From Gracilariopsis chorda (Eukaryota; Rhodophyta; Florideophyceae; Gracilariales; Gracilariaceae), in NCBI GenBank assembly GCA_003194525.1, contig NBIV01000080.1, positions 124,001 to 188,000 of the forward strand: 64,000 nt of DNA, read 5' to 3'. Within the stretch, counting starts at the first letter, position 1, and each line of letters starts with the position of its first letter. Under the pieces are notes generated by a model. That model saw only the letters and a list, made by a program, of their open reading frames with translations, ran no database searches and was not told where the DNA came from. Below, piece by piece: positions 10,048 through 19,949 of the stretch. The translations under genes were made by a program, and so were the position numbers.

Positions 10048-10310
10048 ATGAATTTCACCACCCTTTTTTGCGAGTTTCAAATCGAAACGACGTCGCCGAA
10101 GTAAAACTGGCTACAAATCAGAAGCGTAGGCTCAGAAATTCATACCTGCCACGATGACCCCCTCAGCGCCGATCTTCTGTTTGCAATTAGCTCCCTCGTA
10201 TTCGGCCTCTCGCCCTATTGCAATTATAGGCTCACACATAAAAGCCTTCTCACCCAATAACCCCCGTCGATGTCATCGCTTTTGTCGGTGATGGGGCTAC
10301 AAGAATGGTC
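10048..10310 (+). repeat. Left terminal inverted repeat of the MULE
   Basis: The reverse complement matches 16078-16382 over about 260 bases. Matching blocks include cgtcgccgaa..aaaactggctac, atcagaagcgtaggctcag, gctccctcgtattcg and atcgcttttgtcggtgat. The outermost part contains GGTGA-TGAATT-TCACC, a small palindrome echoed at the other end. The exact terminus and target duplication are not resolved by eye. Confidence 0.8.
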
Positions 10311-10511
10311 AGCAACATCACGATTGGGCACTCGCCCCATTTTAGTGTGATCGTGACAGATCTTGGCGGTAACATGATCTTCGGCGGTCTAAGAGGAGAG
10401 ATGACTCCAACCTGTCTTCATCGCGGCGCTTAATTGTTTCTCTTTTGGCATAATCTCTTCTGTATTAGACACTCGAGACATACATCAGCTGTTTCCTTTT
10501 GATTGAAGCCT

Positions 10512-11336
10512 TTATACTCCCTTCTGGTAAGTGAAGTACATCCATTTGCGGCTGATGTATAAGAAACACTTTACTGGCGATGAACGGTTTGAATGATGTT
10601 GAGAGCCTTTGCAATAGATTTTTTGCGACTGGTTTTCTTGTCTACTTATGATGGAAACTTGTATTGGAGTATTGTGGAGACTTTGGAACTTTCCCAATCC
10701 TCTTGTCAAAGCCATTGTCATGATCATGCTTTTCCACTAGTTTCCGTTTCTTCGCATGTAATTTTTCTGTGAAGTTTCTTTTTTTGTAAGCTTCACATTT
10801 GCACGGTTTGGAGGGAGCAAAGAAGCCATCGCAGTCTGGCCTTCTGCATCGGTAACGGTGACTCTCTCCTTTAACCTGGGATACTGCTCCGGTATAGTAT
10901 GCAAATCATCTAACATGTCATTTGTGACCATTGTTCCTCGGTTCAACCGGTGTCACAACTCTTTCAAGAGCTCCAAAAAGTTCTCAACTGCCACAGGACC
11001 TATATCTTCTAACAACCTATGGACCTGATTTAATACATCGTGATTATCTGACCATTTGACGTGCTTTCTTACTTCGTTTTCAGTGATCTTGTGAGGAACA
11101 AAGTCTACATCCGAAGCCGTTTTTCCTCCGCTTGTGTAAATTGGTTCCAAATCTCTGTTAACGAAAACCATTTCAATGACGCCACCCATTTTGCGAGCAT
11201 TGAGAACATCTTCGAAAGTATACATGTCAGGAGTGACGGTGTATCTAGGAGAATGAATATCGCGTAGGCAGTGTGCTGAGGTAACCACGTGGATGGGCAG
11301 GCAGAGGTCAAACCATTGCTGGCCCAAATAGTCCAC
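10512..11336 (-). pseudogene. MULE-borne ORF of unknown function, two in-frame stops
   Basis: One frame runs for about 275 codons from 11336 to 10512 with an in-frame TGA at 10953-10955 and TAG at 10737-10739. It carries an IHSPRYTVTPDMYTFEDV segment, a hydrophobic IEMVFVNRDLEPIYTSG segment and an EVRKHVKWSDN block, then lysine-rich sequence. It lies downstream of the transposase, possibly as its C-terminal extension or a separate accessory gene. I do not recognise a family. Confidence 0.4.
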
Positions 11337-11343
11337 TTGGGCA

Positions 11344-12204
11344 AGCTAGGTGCTGGAGCGGGGGGAAATCAGGGGATAGTGCAAGTGCCAGGGCATTGTG
11401 GCCATAGGTTTTATTATGTAGCTAATTTTATTTAATGTTTTAGGATAGTTACGGAGGTCAGAGCGCCCTGCCAGCTAGATAGTTTGGGCTCGAGTGCCGC
11501 CAACCTCCAAAGAGTAAAGGCAAGCATCATCGCTGTCTTCTTGCCGCCATATGCAGCCAGTAGGACTCCAAGGGCCTCCAAGCCATCGCTACCATTCTTC
11601 CGACCTGTAGGGACTTGAGAGAGCGCCCGCCCATTGCGCCTCACTGCCAGTTAGTGCCCGCGTCACTAGCAGACCAAGTGGATTGTCACCCCAGTTTCTG
11701 GCTTTCTGCCGCGACTACCCCCTGGTGGACTACTATCCCAGATGGCCAAAAGACGTAGTATTCTACTACACTCCATGTGAGCTCGAAGCACGCGATATCG
11801 CCAATACGTTCCCCATCCTGCAAATGCAGCTGTGGCCCGTGGACCTCTTCGAGGCAGGTTACATATGCACGCAGAACAGCATAATTCCTTGACGGCTCAA
11901 TTCTGATCTTCATGAAATTGGTCAGTGAATAACTGGTATATTCTGATATAAGCGCATCCAGAATATATAGAGGAGGAGGCAACATACAGTTGCTAATAGA
12001 ACGGAACTTGGAACTCTGAAGAGCCATTGGCTGTAATTGGGCCTCACTGCGATCCTCCGCTCATTTACGAGTCATTACTCGAATTTTCTTCGGGATGTCA
12101 CTGAAGCGGATTTTCTTGGGTAAGACGTAAGCGCGGTATCCTGCTTTAGAGAACTCCGTGTATCCTGTCCTTTGAAATAGATATTTCCTAGGGATAGCAA
12201 TGAT
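11344..12204 (-). other. MULE segment between transposase and downstream ORF
   Basis: Only short minus-strand frames are visible here (11432-11644 and 11686-12027). The second has a plausible protein-like composition with AVLRAYVTCLEEVHGPQL, but neither shows a recognisable domain. They may be transposase tail remnants split by frameshifts. Confidence 0.3.
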
Positions 12205-13485
12205 TCAGAAGCATGCAACGAGTAATTGCGGTCTGTGCACGTACAAATACGTCAAACACACTGGCAGTTTATCAGCGAAAGGATTGAAGTACGTCTCCAT
12301 GAAATGGTGCCGAGGGTGCGTGAATATTGCGAACTTTTTTGATCTCCGAAGATCAAGGAGATATTTAGACAGGTTATCACACCAGTTGCCCCACCCAATA
12401 TGAGAATAACCCACAGTGACGTTCTTAATCTGATTCTTATGAAGATTCCACTCATCGAGCACTGTAAAAGACCTGTCAAACACTTTTTCGGTTGCGGCTA
12501 TACAGGCTGCGCTCTGTTCCATGAATATCGAAGCCGGCGAAGTCGGAATCATAGCCTTCAACTGGGATAGTACATGAACGAAATCTGCTTCACAGAGGCC
12601 GCCATTTAATACCATAAAGCACTTGAGAACAAACCCGTCGTTACCTCTTCCATTAATGGTTATAAGCAGTAGACCGTAGAAATTTGCAACTGCTTTACAA
12701 TCGACCGACACACCAAGCACAATTCCGTAGATTTTGTAGTTGTTAGTCCATTCAGCAAGAGCCCAACCAGCAGATATCATTCTTCCCTCTTCATCATGAA
12801 AGATAAAGTACCTATTCTCGACGTCTTCTTCGTGCAACGCCCAGAGCTCCTTAAAAAGCTTGGTATATTCCAAATCTTTTGGATTACCTATTCCACGGTT
12901 GTACCCAAGCCTCTTTCGAATAGAACTTGGGTTTATATTAATTTCATACTTATCTTCAAGGTATTTGACGGTATCAGAGAGACTGAATTGCAGCTTATTT
13001 GTCATGTATATAGCTTCCCTCCGCATCTTCAGAAGCAGATGTCTAATTCCAGCACCAGATGGCGATGGAGGACGGTTATGTGTAGCCTCCCGAAAATCTC
13101 CAACATTTGACTTCCCTTCGTCTCTGTCGTCGAGCGTCAGGGTCTTGATTGTCAATGAAAACCCACATTTCTCCCTTTTGTCTTTCCTTCTGCACTTAAG
13201 TATACACTTTTCAAGAACCCGCTTATCTTCAACCGTCCCACTGTTCCGTTCCACTTCCTTCTGCCCTACAAATATGGAGATCCGGCACCTCAGGCTGTAA
13301 CCCATTGATTCAGCAATAAATCTGACTTTCTTTATCATTTCATGACCTGTTGCATTCACTGGTACGCTCCTAGTAGTCCATGACAGTCGCCTTAAAGTCA
13401 TCACCCACGGAATTCTCTTCACTACCTTCCTTTGATTTGATGGTGTCATTTCCTTTGTCCTTGTCCACACCGCTTTCATTGCCAT
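12205..13485 (-). CDS. MULE transposase
   Basis: DDE-type transposase that would cut the element at its inverted repeats in the nucleus. The first ATG in the open frame is at 13485, giving about 426 codons. Residues around 85-130 have a Cys/basic cluster (CILKCRRKDKREKCGFSL) in the place of the FAR1/FLYWCH-like DNA-binding region. A later block (IFMEQSAACIAATEKVF then VLDEWNLHKNQIKN) aligns in layout with the MULE signature ITDxxxAxxxAIxxVFP..LCxWHxxKN. In that layout the second catalytic Asp appears as Glu (FMEQ) and the CxxH pair as DEWNLH, so catalysis may be lost. The acidic ORF just upstream may be its N-terminus, joined by an intron or frameshift. Confidence 0.65.
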   Translation of the reverse strand: MAMKAVWTRTKEMTPSNQRKVVKRIPWVMTLRRLSWTTRSVPVNATGHEMIKKVRFIAESMGYSLRCRISIFVGQKEVERNSGTVEDKRVLEKCILKCRRKDKREKCGFSLTIKTLTLDDRDEGKSNVGDFREATHNRPPSPSGAGIRHLLLKMRREAIYMTNKLQFSLSDTVKYLEDKYEININPSSIRKRLGYNRGIGNPKDLEYTKLFKELWALHEEDVENRYFIFHDEEGRMISAGWALAEWTNNYKIYGIVLGVSVDCKAVANFYGLLLITINGRGNDGFVLKCFMVLNGGLCEADFVHVLSQLKAMIPTSPASIFMEQSAACIAATEKVFDRSFTVLDEWNLHKNQIKNVTVGYSHIGWGNWCDNLSKYLLDLRRSKKFAIFTHPRHHFMETYFNPFADKLPVCLTYLYVHRPQLLVACF

Positions 13486-13528
13486 TTTTACCTTGTATAC
13501 TTTCAGAAGAATGACCGCCAATGTTTTC

Positions 13529-13894
13529 CTAGTCAGTGGGCATACGGAAGAGAGCAGTGGTTATTTGTTCGTCATCATCAAGGAACAAAAATTGATCAAT
13601 TAGTTTGGCGGTCTCGTCAAAGGTGCCATCTCCACCGAGTTCCCCGTCAACAAGTCCGTCCATAGCACCCTCGTCCTTGTCATTGTTGGAAAGAGCGCAA
13701 TTAACAGTCTCCAGTTCTACAGAGCTGAACTGCAAGCCAGGCTTCGAGTCCAAAATATCCTGATTTCCGAAAGGAGCCGAGTCAATATTGGACAACATGG
13801 TAATTGAGGTACTACAGACGTCGGTGATGTCCATCCCTTTCATGCTTTTCACATCACTGACTTCACCTCGTAAGCCATTACCTGACCTGTCCAT
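13529..13894 (-). CDS. Acidic ORF upstream of the MULE transposase
   Basis: ORF of 121 codons with an ATG at 13894, rich in Asp/Glu (KDEGAMDGLVDGELGGD, FLFLDDDEQITT). It ends 8 bases before the transposase frame, in a different phase. MULE transposases often have a poorly conserved acidic N-terminal part, so this could be the first exon or a frameshifted N-terminus. It has no domain of its own that I recognise. Confidence 0.4.
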   Translation of the reverse strand: MDRSGNGLRGEVSDVKSMKGMDITDVCSTSITMLSNIDSAPFGNQDILDSKPGLQFSSVELETVNCALSNNDKDEGAMDGLVDGELGGDGTFDETAKLIDQFLFLDDDEQITTALFRMPTD

Positions 13895-14162
13895 ATCTCC
13901 AGAGCAAAGGTTGTTTGTTTAGTCCTGCGTGTGCATGGAGCCCGCTATTTCGGGCTTAACTAATGGGTGAAATACAGATGGTGTGTTGGAGTTTGGTGCC
14001 AGGCTAGCTGTCGAAAGAACTTGGATATGTACATTATGTTCAGAATAGGTGGGTTGCACGACGGGAGCAGTTGTGGAGAACCCCGGCAAAATGCCAGTCT
14101 GTATTACAACCCCAGTATCCCCCTTAACTATTCCGTCACATATCCATTCTACTTTTGATACT

Positions 14163-14531
14163 TCATAGTCTCCAGGAAAGCACTTTTGATATATAGAATA
14201 CCAAAAGCTCTCCGCTTTGACGATCTTTCTTCTTCCATTCGAAGAACTGTTTTCTCATTGACGCACCATGCTTACTGCCACCGATACTAAGATTTGTATA
14301 GGTCAAATCTCGGCTCCCGCTAGCTACTGTGCCTCCATTCCCACCCTGTCCTGGAGAACGTTTGTGATGATTCGCCACAGCCACTTCGATGTTATACTTA
14401 ACAATAGATGATACCACGAGATTTGGTTCTGTGGTATCACATATTCGGACCGATATGCTGTGGCAGACCCGAACCTTTCTGTCTGATATATTTCCACTAA
14501 AGGAGGACAGGTTAGCGTTCAGATGCTTCAC
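14163..14531 (-). CDS. Unrecognised MULE ORF, Ser/Gly-rich
   Basis: Open frame of about 120 codons between the Ulp1 block and the acidic ORF. It has an ICDTTEPNLVVSSIVKYNIEVAVANHH segment, then a Gly/Ser-rich stretch and a basic EWKKKDRQSG segment. No ATG is present near its start, so it is probably an exon or a fragment of a longer protein. Confidence 0.25.
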   Translation of the reverse strand: MKHLNANLSSFSGNISDRKVRVCHSISVRICDTTEPNLVVSSIVKYNIEVAVANHHKRSPGQGGNGGTVASGSRDLTYTNLSIGGSKHGASMRKQFFEWKKKDRQSGELLVFYISKVLSWRL

Positions 14532-14654
14532 TTTTGCTTGTCGATGCGACGCTGAATAGTCTGCTTCTCTGCTTCAGCTTCGTGGATCTCATTGTCTCCA
14601 TAGACAGCAGAGAAGTCATTCAAAGACGTAGCACGCAAATCAGACATCCGGACC

Positions 14655-15095
14655 TTACCTCCAAACATTACCTTCCAACCTCTTTAGCGATACGGCCCCA
14701 TTCGAACCCGACATCGTTACAGTATGCTCTATGGCAATTCTATTACTCCACGTAATATGCCTTGATGTCATTGATTCCAAAGCCGTGGTACTTTTGGCTT
14801 GTTTTAAGGCGTCAAGAGTCTGCTTAAGGCTCTTAATCCTCATGTCACTACTCTTCAATACCGAATTAAGCATTTTTTTGAGACGCGTCTTACCTTTTTC
14901 ACTACACTGGAAATAGTGTTCACGATTGTTCAGGTGGTAATTAGATACCATCGTTTCATGAACTTTATCGGTTTTCAAGAATTCCGAAGCCATCATGATT
15001 TGTAGAACACGAGCTCTGATTGCTACCCACCTGTATAGATCCGACAGATGGTAGCTCACACCAGTTTTCTTTTGCCTTCTTTGGGGCAAAACCAC
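14655..15095 (-). CDS. Coiled-coil ORF downstream of the Ulp1 domain
   Basis: This frame overlaps the end of the Ulp1 frame. It reads as a likely coiled coil (KTRLKKMLNSVLKSSDMRIK, LKQTLDALKQAK). It may be the C-terminal part of the Ulp1 protein after a frameshift, because these proteins often have a helical tail. Confidence 0.3.
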   Translation of the reverse strand: MVLPQRRQKKTGVSYHLSDLYRWVAIRARVLQIMMASEFLKTDKVHETMVSNYHLNNREHYFQCSEKGKTRLKKMLNSVLKSSDMRIKSLKQTLDALKQAKSTTALESMTSRHITWSNRIAIEHTVTMSGSNGAVSLKRLEGNVWR

Positions 15096-15635
15096 AATCA
15101 GCCTCCATATTTGTAGCGCTTGCTATAAGATAACAACCGCAAGTATACCCGTCAGATTGCTTTCGGTACGCCAAAAAGTCTAACATATAGTTTCGTTTCG
15201 AAACTGTAACTAGAGATTTTGTACAGAGAACACTATATTCGAATGCCTCTTTGAAGAAGTTGATGAGATATTCTGGACATTTACGCCCATAAATATTCCC
15301 GAAATAAATTGTCGGCTCTTTTCTAAGCACAGGTTTTGGGCCAATAAACAGCTTTCGAATAAGAACTCTCCAGTGAATGCTGTCTAGATTAATTGGAACA
15401 AAGACAGTGTCAATCGGTTTTGCATCACCCCTGACCTTCACTGTTAAAAGTTTTTAAGGTCGTGCAAGAAAGATTGGCCCTGCTGTTGCTCGGTTTTCAC
15501 GCGCTTCTCGTACGAGAATAAAGTCGCTCCCGTATCAGAACTACAGAAACAGACGCCAGGGAGAGGTTTCATGTCCATTATTGCCGCAGTTATGAGATCA
15601 GAACATACGTAGACTTCTGGCCTAGAACTGTGCAC
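14965..15635 (-). pseudogene. Ulp1-like C48 cysteine peptidase of the MULE
   Basis: Ulp1 proteases remove SUMO from proteins; transposon copies are of unknown role. The open frame 15441-14965 has the family layout: VFVPINLDSIHWRVLIRKL with the catalytic His and following Trp, then TIYFGNIYG where the catalytic Asp is expected (here Gly or Asn), and QSDGYTCGCYLIA with the Gln of the oxyanion hole and the nucleophile Cys near 15135. The preceding frame (15635-15444) has the upstream VYVCSDLITAAI..LPGVCFCSSD segment. The two are separated by a stop or frameshift, so the gene is broken in this copy. Confidence 0.65.
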
Positions 15636-15662
15636 AAACGATATTGGTGTTATTTCACACTC

Positions 15663-15947
15663 TCAAGCTTTCACGATGTTGTACACATGATTTTGGACTA
15701 TCGTAAATATGTTTATGTCATCCGTCAACTTCATTCTTCCGTACCGTTCAAGAGCCTTATAGAATGCTCGGCATATAATATGTACTTTCTTGTCTGTATC
15801 TAATCCGAGCAAACCATCAAAGGCATTATCTGTACATTTTGTACTGAGCTTACCTAAAACAGCAGCCATCAAAGTACTTTCAAGAAAAGACGAACAAGGG
15901 ATGGCGAAAGTTTTGGGAATAGAGCTATAGCAAACGTCGTCGGTCAC
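15663..15947 (-). CDS. MULE ORF upstream of the Ulp1 block
   Basis: Open frame of about 95 codons just inside the right inverted repeat, reading TMLxx-type helical protein with TFAIPCSSFLESTLMAAVLG and HIICRAFYKALERYGRMKL. It probably belongs to the N-terminal part of the Ulp1-containing protein. No ATG start is seen. Function unknown. Confidence 0.3.
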   Translation of the reverse strand: MTDDVCYSSIPKTFAIPCSSFLESTLMAAVLGKLSTKCTDNAFDGLLGLDTDKKVHIICRAFYKALERYGRMKLTDDINIFTIVQNHVYNIVKA

Positions 15948-16077
15948 AGTGATGATGGTTATCAGAAAGAACTACCATCATCTTCATCAATTTTACGCTT
16001 TGACGGCGGTTTTAGTTACGTTACAAAGCATTCTTGTTTACCAAGAGCAAACTTTGGCTGCGGTTGTCGTGACATGA

Positions 16078-16382
16078 CGTGACGAGCATTCTTCTAGCCC
16101 GATCACCGACAAAAGCGATGACCTGGACGGGGGCTATTGGGTGAAATGGCTTTAATGTCTGAGCCTACAAGTACGATAGGGTGAAAGGACGAATACGAGG
16201 GAGCAAATAGCGGAGAGAAGATCGGCCCTTTGGGGGTCATCTTGGCGGGTATGAATGTCTGAGCCTACGCTTCTGATTGGTAGCCAGTTTTGTTTCGGCG
16301 ACGTGGTGCCGATTGGGCACTTGCCCCCTTTTCTGGGGTGAGATTGGGGTGAGAAGGTCCCATTTCACCCTGCCAGGGTGAC
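16078..16382 (-). repeat. Right terminal inverted repeat of the MULE
   Basis: Inverted partner of 10048-10310. Identity is high from the cgtcgccgaa block inward and weaker in the outer 60 bases, where GGGTGA...TCACCC motifs recur. The junction with flanking DNA is not certain. Confidence 0.8.
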
Positions 16383-16506
16383 GAAGTCCCGCTGGTGGTT
16401 TAAACTCACTCGCAATCAAGGTGAGAGCACCCCGACTCTCACCCAGTGAGACATGCCACGCACCGAGTGGGACCCATCGCTCACTCCACGGGACCTATTA
16501 CTCACC
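16327..16506. repeat. Cluster of CTCACYC/GRGTGAG motifs
   Basis: Eight GTGAG or CTCAC pentamers, several inside CTCACCC, occur in about 180 bases in both orientations (for example near 16338, 16348, 16406, 16420, 16437, 16446, 16480 and 16501). They begin in the outer end of the MULE repeat and continue beyond it. They could be transposase-binding subterminal repeats or an older regulatory array; there is no ORF here. Confidence 0.5.
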
Positions 16507-16977
16507 CCGCAGCGCCATCAGCATAGTTGGTTTATTCGACTCCAACAAAACTGAGTTGAGCTAGACTGGTTTTTCCGAACTCAGGGTTGACGAATACATA
16601 GGCCAGAAACCGCACGCACGGTGATGGCAGTGCACTTTTGTCCATAAAAGTGGTCACGCCAAGAATATAATTGGATGGGTCAAAGCCTGACGTGACAAAA
16701 TGCGAGATAGGATAATGAATGCGTTGAAAGCGTTTTTGGGAAGAACTCTTTTACCTAAAAGAAACCAGTGGAGATGAAAAGAAAAACCAGAAAAAAATTA
16801 AAACCTATTGACTGAAGACTTATAAGTACGATTTGTGACGCAATTTGATCACTGCTAATGACACAAAACCACAAGTCGGGAAATTCTTCCTTACGGCGTG
16901 GATGCTTTTCGCGACTCTTGTGATAACGTAGACCGTAGTTTAAGAACGTACTGGTTATGGTTTTACAATTCTTAATG
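16507..16977. other. No gene seen
   Basis: AT-rich interval right of the MULE. No convincing ORF, repeat or RNA gene. Confidence 0.5.
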
Positions 16978-18885
16978 CTATAGAAGCACAAATCCAACAA
17001 AAATGTTTTGTACACTGTTTCTAGAGAACAACGTTTGCCTTGCTTTGCGGTTTCTCAATTTGTTCATCAGGAATCGGTGCTCTTCTTCATATTTCATCTG
17101 TGTGCCATTTTTCTGATCATTGGAAACATATGGCCTGCCTGCATACGCTACACCACTGCTTTTGTCGCGTTCCTCCCTTTTTCCTGTACTTATTTCCAAT
17201 TTTCTTCATTGTATGACTGTAAGAGCAAATTGCACAGTAGTTGTCCTTTCCTTTTACTTTGTAATGTAAAGCCTTATTTTCAAGCCTTTGCCGTTAGTCT
17301 TCATCACGGATGTGTTTCTCTGCAATGTCACGACGATACATTGGTTCTCTCACAAACGCCAAAAGGTTTAACATCTGCACATATGCATTTCTGTTACTAC
17401 TTGCCGACGTTGCCGTTCTTGTATATGCTTCTGCTGCTTCCACGTACTCTTTCGCAAGCTGCCGCGCATAATCGGCACATGATGAGCATTTTGTAACGTT
17501 TCTTTCTGAGCTGTCTATAGCCTTTGCCATCTGCTTTGTCATTGCTCTTTGCGAGATGTCCTTTCTGATGCGCAAGTCACATTCGATGAACCACCGCTGC
17601 ATTATTAACCAGAGCGCACTACAGGTGCCCAATGATGCTTACAACAGGATTCTCACCAACATTTGTTTGACAAAAATTTGTCATTGTTCTGCTGAAATCG
17701 TCAACGCTTCCTTTGAGGTGATTCCAGTACACAAATGCGGTTGGACGTATCATTTGGGCAGGAGGAAGAGTTCCATGTCGGAGAGCAAGTGACCGATAAG
17801 CCTGGCTCAGTCCATAATGCGAAGCGTACGAGTGAAGATCAGATGCGTGCGAGGTCTACAACAAGGTGTCACATGCGTTTGGTATGTTTTAAGAATTCTT
17901 TCCCACCCATTGAAATGCTCCCACACGAACGGCTGACAACAGCAAACTGTACTTATTTATTAGACTTGAATGAAAGTGCAGACATATATCACTTCTCCAA
18001 CACCCCAAGTGCTCCATTTTGCCTGTACAAAAGGAACATGGTTCCCGTTAAAGCAGATGGAATGGTGCAAACACTGTGGCCTGTATTCGCTTGACGGAAC
18101 AAGCTCATGAAATTGCTTAATGGGAGGTTCGTTCTGTCCGAAATTCTTCAAATACGTTAGTGGAGCATAGTTGTGTCGTTTTTGGCGAGCAGCATCAATT
18201 ATGTTGATAAAAGTGGTTTTTAGATTTTTAAAGCACACCATCATCTCTTCCCCGTCAGTAAAAAGACATAAAATACCATCCCGACTGTCTGGAACCATCG
18301 GATCTCTCTTAGAAGATAACAGACCAGTGGTGCGAAGGTATTCGAATTTGAATATCTGCTTTGTGTACGAAATGTTCTTCTGACCAAACTCAGTACCCTT
18401 AAGGATATCTTTTCTCTCAAAGAATGACGGCAGAGCATCAAAACCAGAAACTCGTTGACGTTGCCCTCTTTCATCCCAACTGTGCTTACCAGTAGAATCA
18501 TTACCCAAGACGTTAGCAACGCCCTGTGCAGTGCGTCCAGCACCTAATGTTTCTTCATATCCAGTCTTTGCCAGTGTGTGAGTTCTTGTCCTGCCCGTAA
18601 AGACAATTCTACAGTTTGGAGAGAGTGAGGATGTCGGTGACCCACAGCACTAAGAAGAGCCAGAATTTCACTTTTTGTCTCCGCTTGAAGACTAGTGGCA
18701 TTTGAAGACATTAGGGAAGACACAGCCAGTTTTCTTTGATCTAAGGTGGGGTTCGAGTTCAGCTTTATATTCAAAGAGATGCTTATTAGAATTAACTTAG
18801 ACATCAAACTCTGGTTTGTTTCATTCTCTTCCAGTGGAACCTTTAACGGCCTATGATCAATCTGCTTTCCGCTTTTGAGAGACAA
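16978..18885 (-). pseudogene. Broken minus-strand ORF series of unknown origin
   Basis: Several minus-strand frames in a row look protein-like: 18885-18544 (leucine/serine-rich, helical), 18508-17960 (LCLFTDGEEMMVCFKNLKTT, NYAPLTYLKNFG), 17632-17294 (helical, CSSCADYARQLAKEYVEAAEAY) and 17199-16978 (basic). They may be exons or frameshifted pieces of one transposon protein of about 500 residues. I do not recognise a family; the CSSC pair and long helix are the only features. Confidence 0.3.
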
Positions 18886-19949
18886 TAGCGCTTCGAGGTG
18901 GTCTTCACGTATGCATGTATGTATTTATGTATTTTTACGGCCGCACGCCACTAATTCCGACAGCGTGGTAGGTACTCTTTTTGCTGAACGCCTCTCTCCA
19001 CATGAATTCGAACAACCTTGATTGTCTGCCAACGCAAGGAGAAACGCCTGTGTCGTGCGAGAATTATACTAAAAGGCACGGCTTAGGAACCAACCGGGAT
19101 TTTCTGATTGAAGAAGTGTGACTTCTAGAGTGCCCGATAACGCTTGCATGACCCTCATTCTAGCAATTCAGGTCGTGAAAAGACATCCAGTTTTGCTGCT
19201 TTGTTACGTTGGGCGTTGGCCTTCGCAATAGCGAACTGAATGTTTACAATCGAGCTTGGGGAGCGTAGAGGTTACCCGGATCAAAGTCCAAGCAAAGTAA
19301 TTGCACTTCCCCACCCTAAAACATTTTTTTGGAATAATAGGAGTGCATCTGGAGCGTGCATGGCAGTTGTGGATGACGCTCGGAAGCTAGATGGAGGGCA
19401 TCCGGAGGTCCCTGAATCTCGGTTTCTGGCCCAGACTCTATGTATCCAAATGAAATTCCCAGAGAGCGCATGTGCTACGCAGATGGAGTTCAAATCATAC
19501 ACTTTTCATTTCATTTGTACTCCAATTGCAATCCCTTGAAAGCGCCCGCACGCCATTTGTTATCTGCGCAACATCCAAAAAAAGGAAAAAATTGAAACCA
19601 TGTGTACAGGAGGTGTCTATATGTATGATACAGGGAGCTCTGCCTGAACCCAAATAGAGTGCGGGATCCTTGCATATTGCAATCCAGCTGCACTCCTAAA
19701 AGGGCAAAAACGTTTACTAAGGCACGGATTAGGCAACTTGTTTTCGGGAGTATACTCGGAGGAATGGTATTCAGATGTTAGGTGGTTCATGCACAGTTCC
19801 TATCCACGAGTGGCCATGTTCTTCCGCTAATGATTGCATTATATACCCCGTTGAAAGCTTCAGCCCATCCAGGCTGCTCTCACGCCTCATCAAATCTCCT
19901 GGGGACCCCGCCAATGTCCTTGAAGTCTTTCAAGCGTGATTGAGCCTCC
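18886..19949. other. No gene seen
   Basis: Short ORFs only. A small tATGTAT-type simple repeat lies at about 18910-18935. This interval may include the decayed RT end or LTR of Copia-3, but no copia motif is visible. Confidence 0.4.

Larger units (their letters stand above)
10048..16382 (-). mobile_element. Mutator-like DNA transposon with Ulp1 protease gene
   Basis: A 6.3-kb unit bounded by long inverted repeats (about 10048-10310 and 16078-16382). It encodes, all on the minus strand, a C48 (Ulp1-like) peptidase (about 15635-14965), coiled-coil and unknown ORFs, an acidic ORF, a MULE transposase (13485-12205) and a further ORF (11336-10512). MULEs with Ulp1 genes are known from plants (Kaonashi/KI-MULEs) and other eukaryotes, and the long terminal repeats fit that group. 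It lies between Copia-2 and unassigned DNA. The ORFs are broken in places, so this copy is probably not active. Confidence 0.75.

Noticed and set aside
17008-17496. Hydrophobic plus-strand frame that looks like a membrane protein
   Set aside because: Phe/Leu/Cys richness is what AT- and pyrimidine-rich DNA gives; the opposite strand has a more protein-like series.
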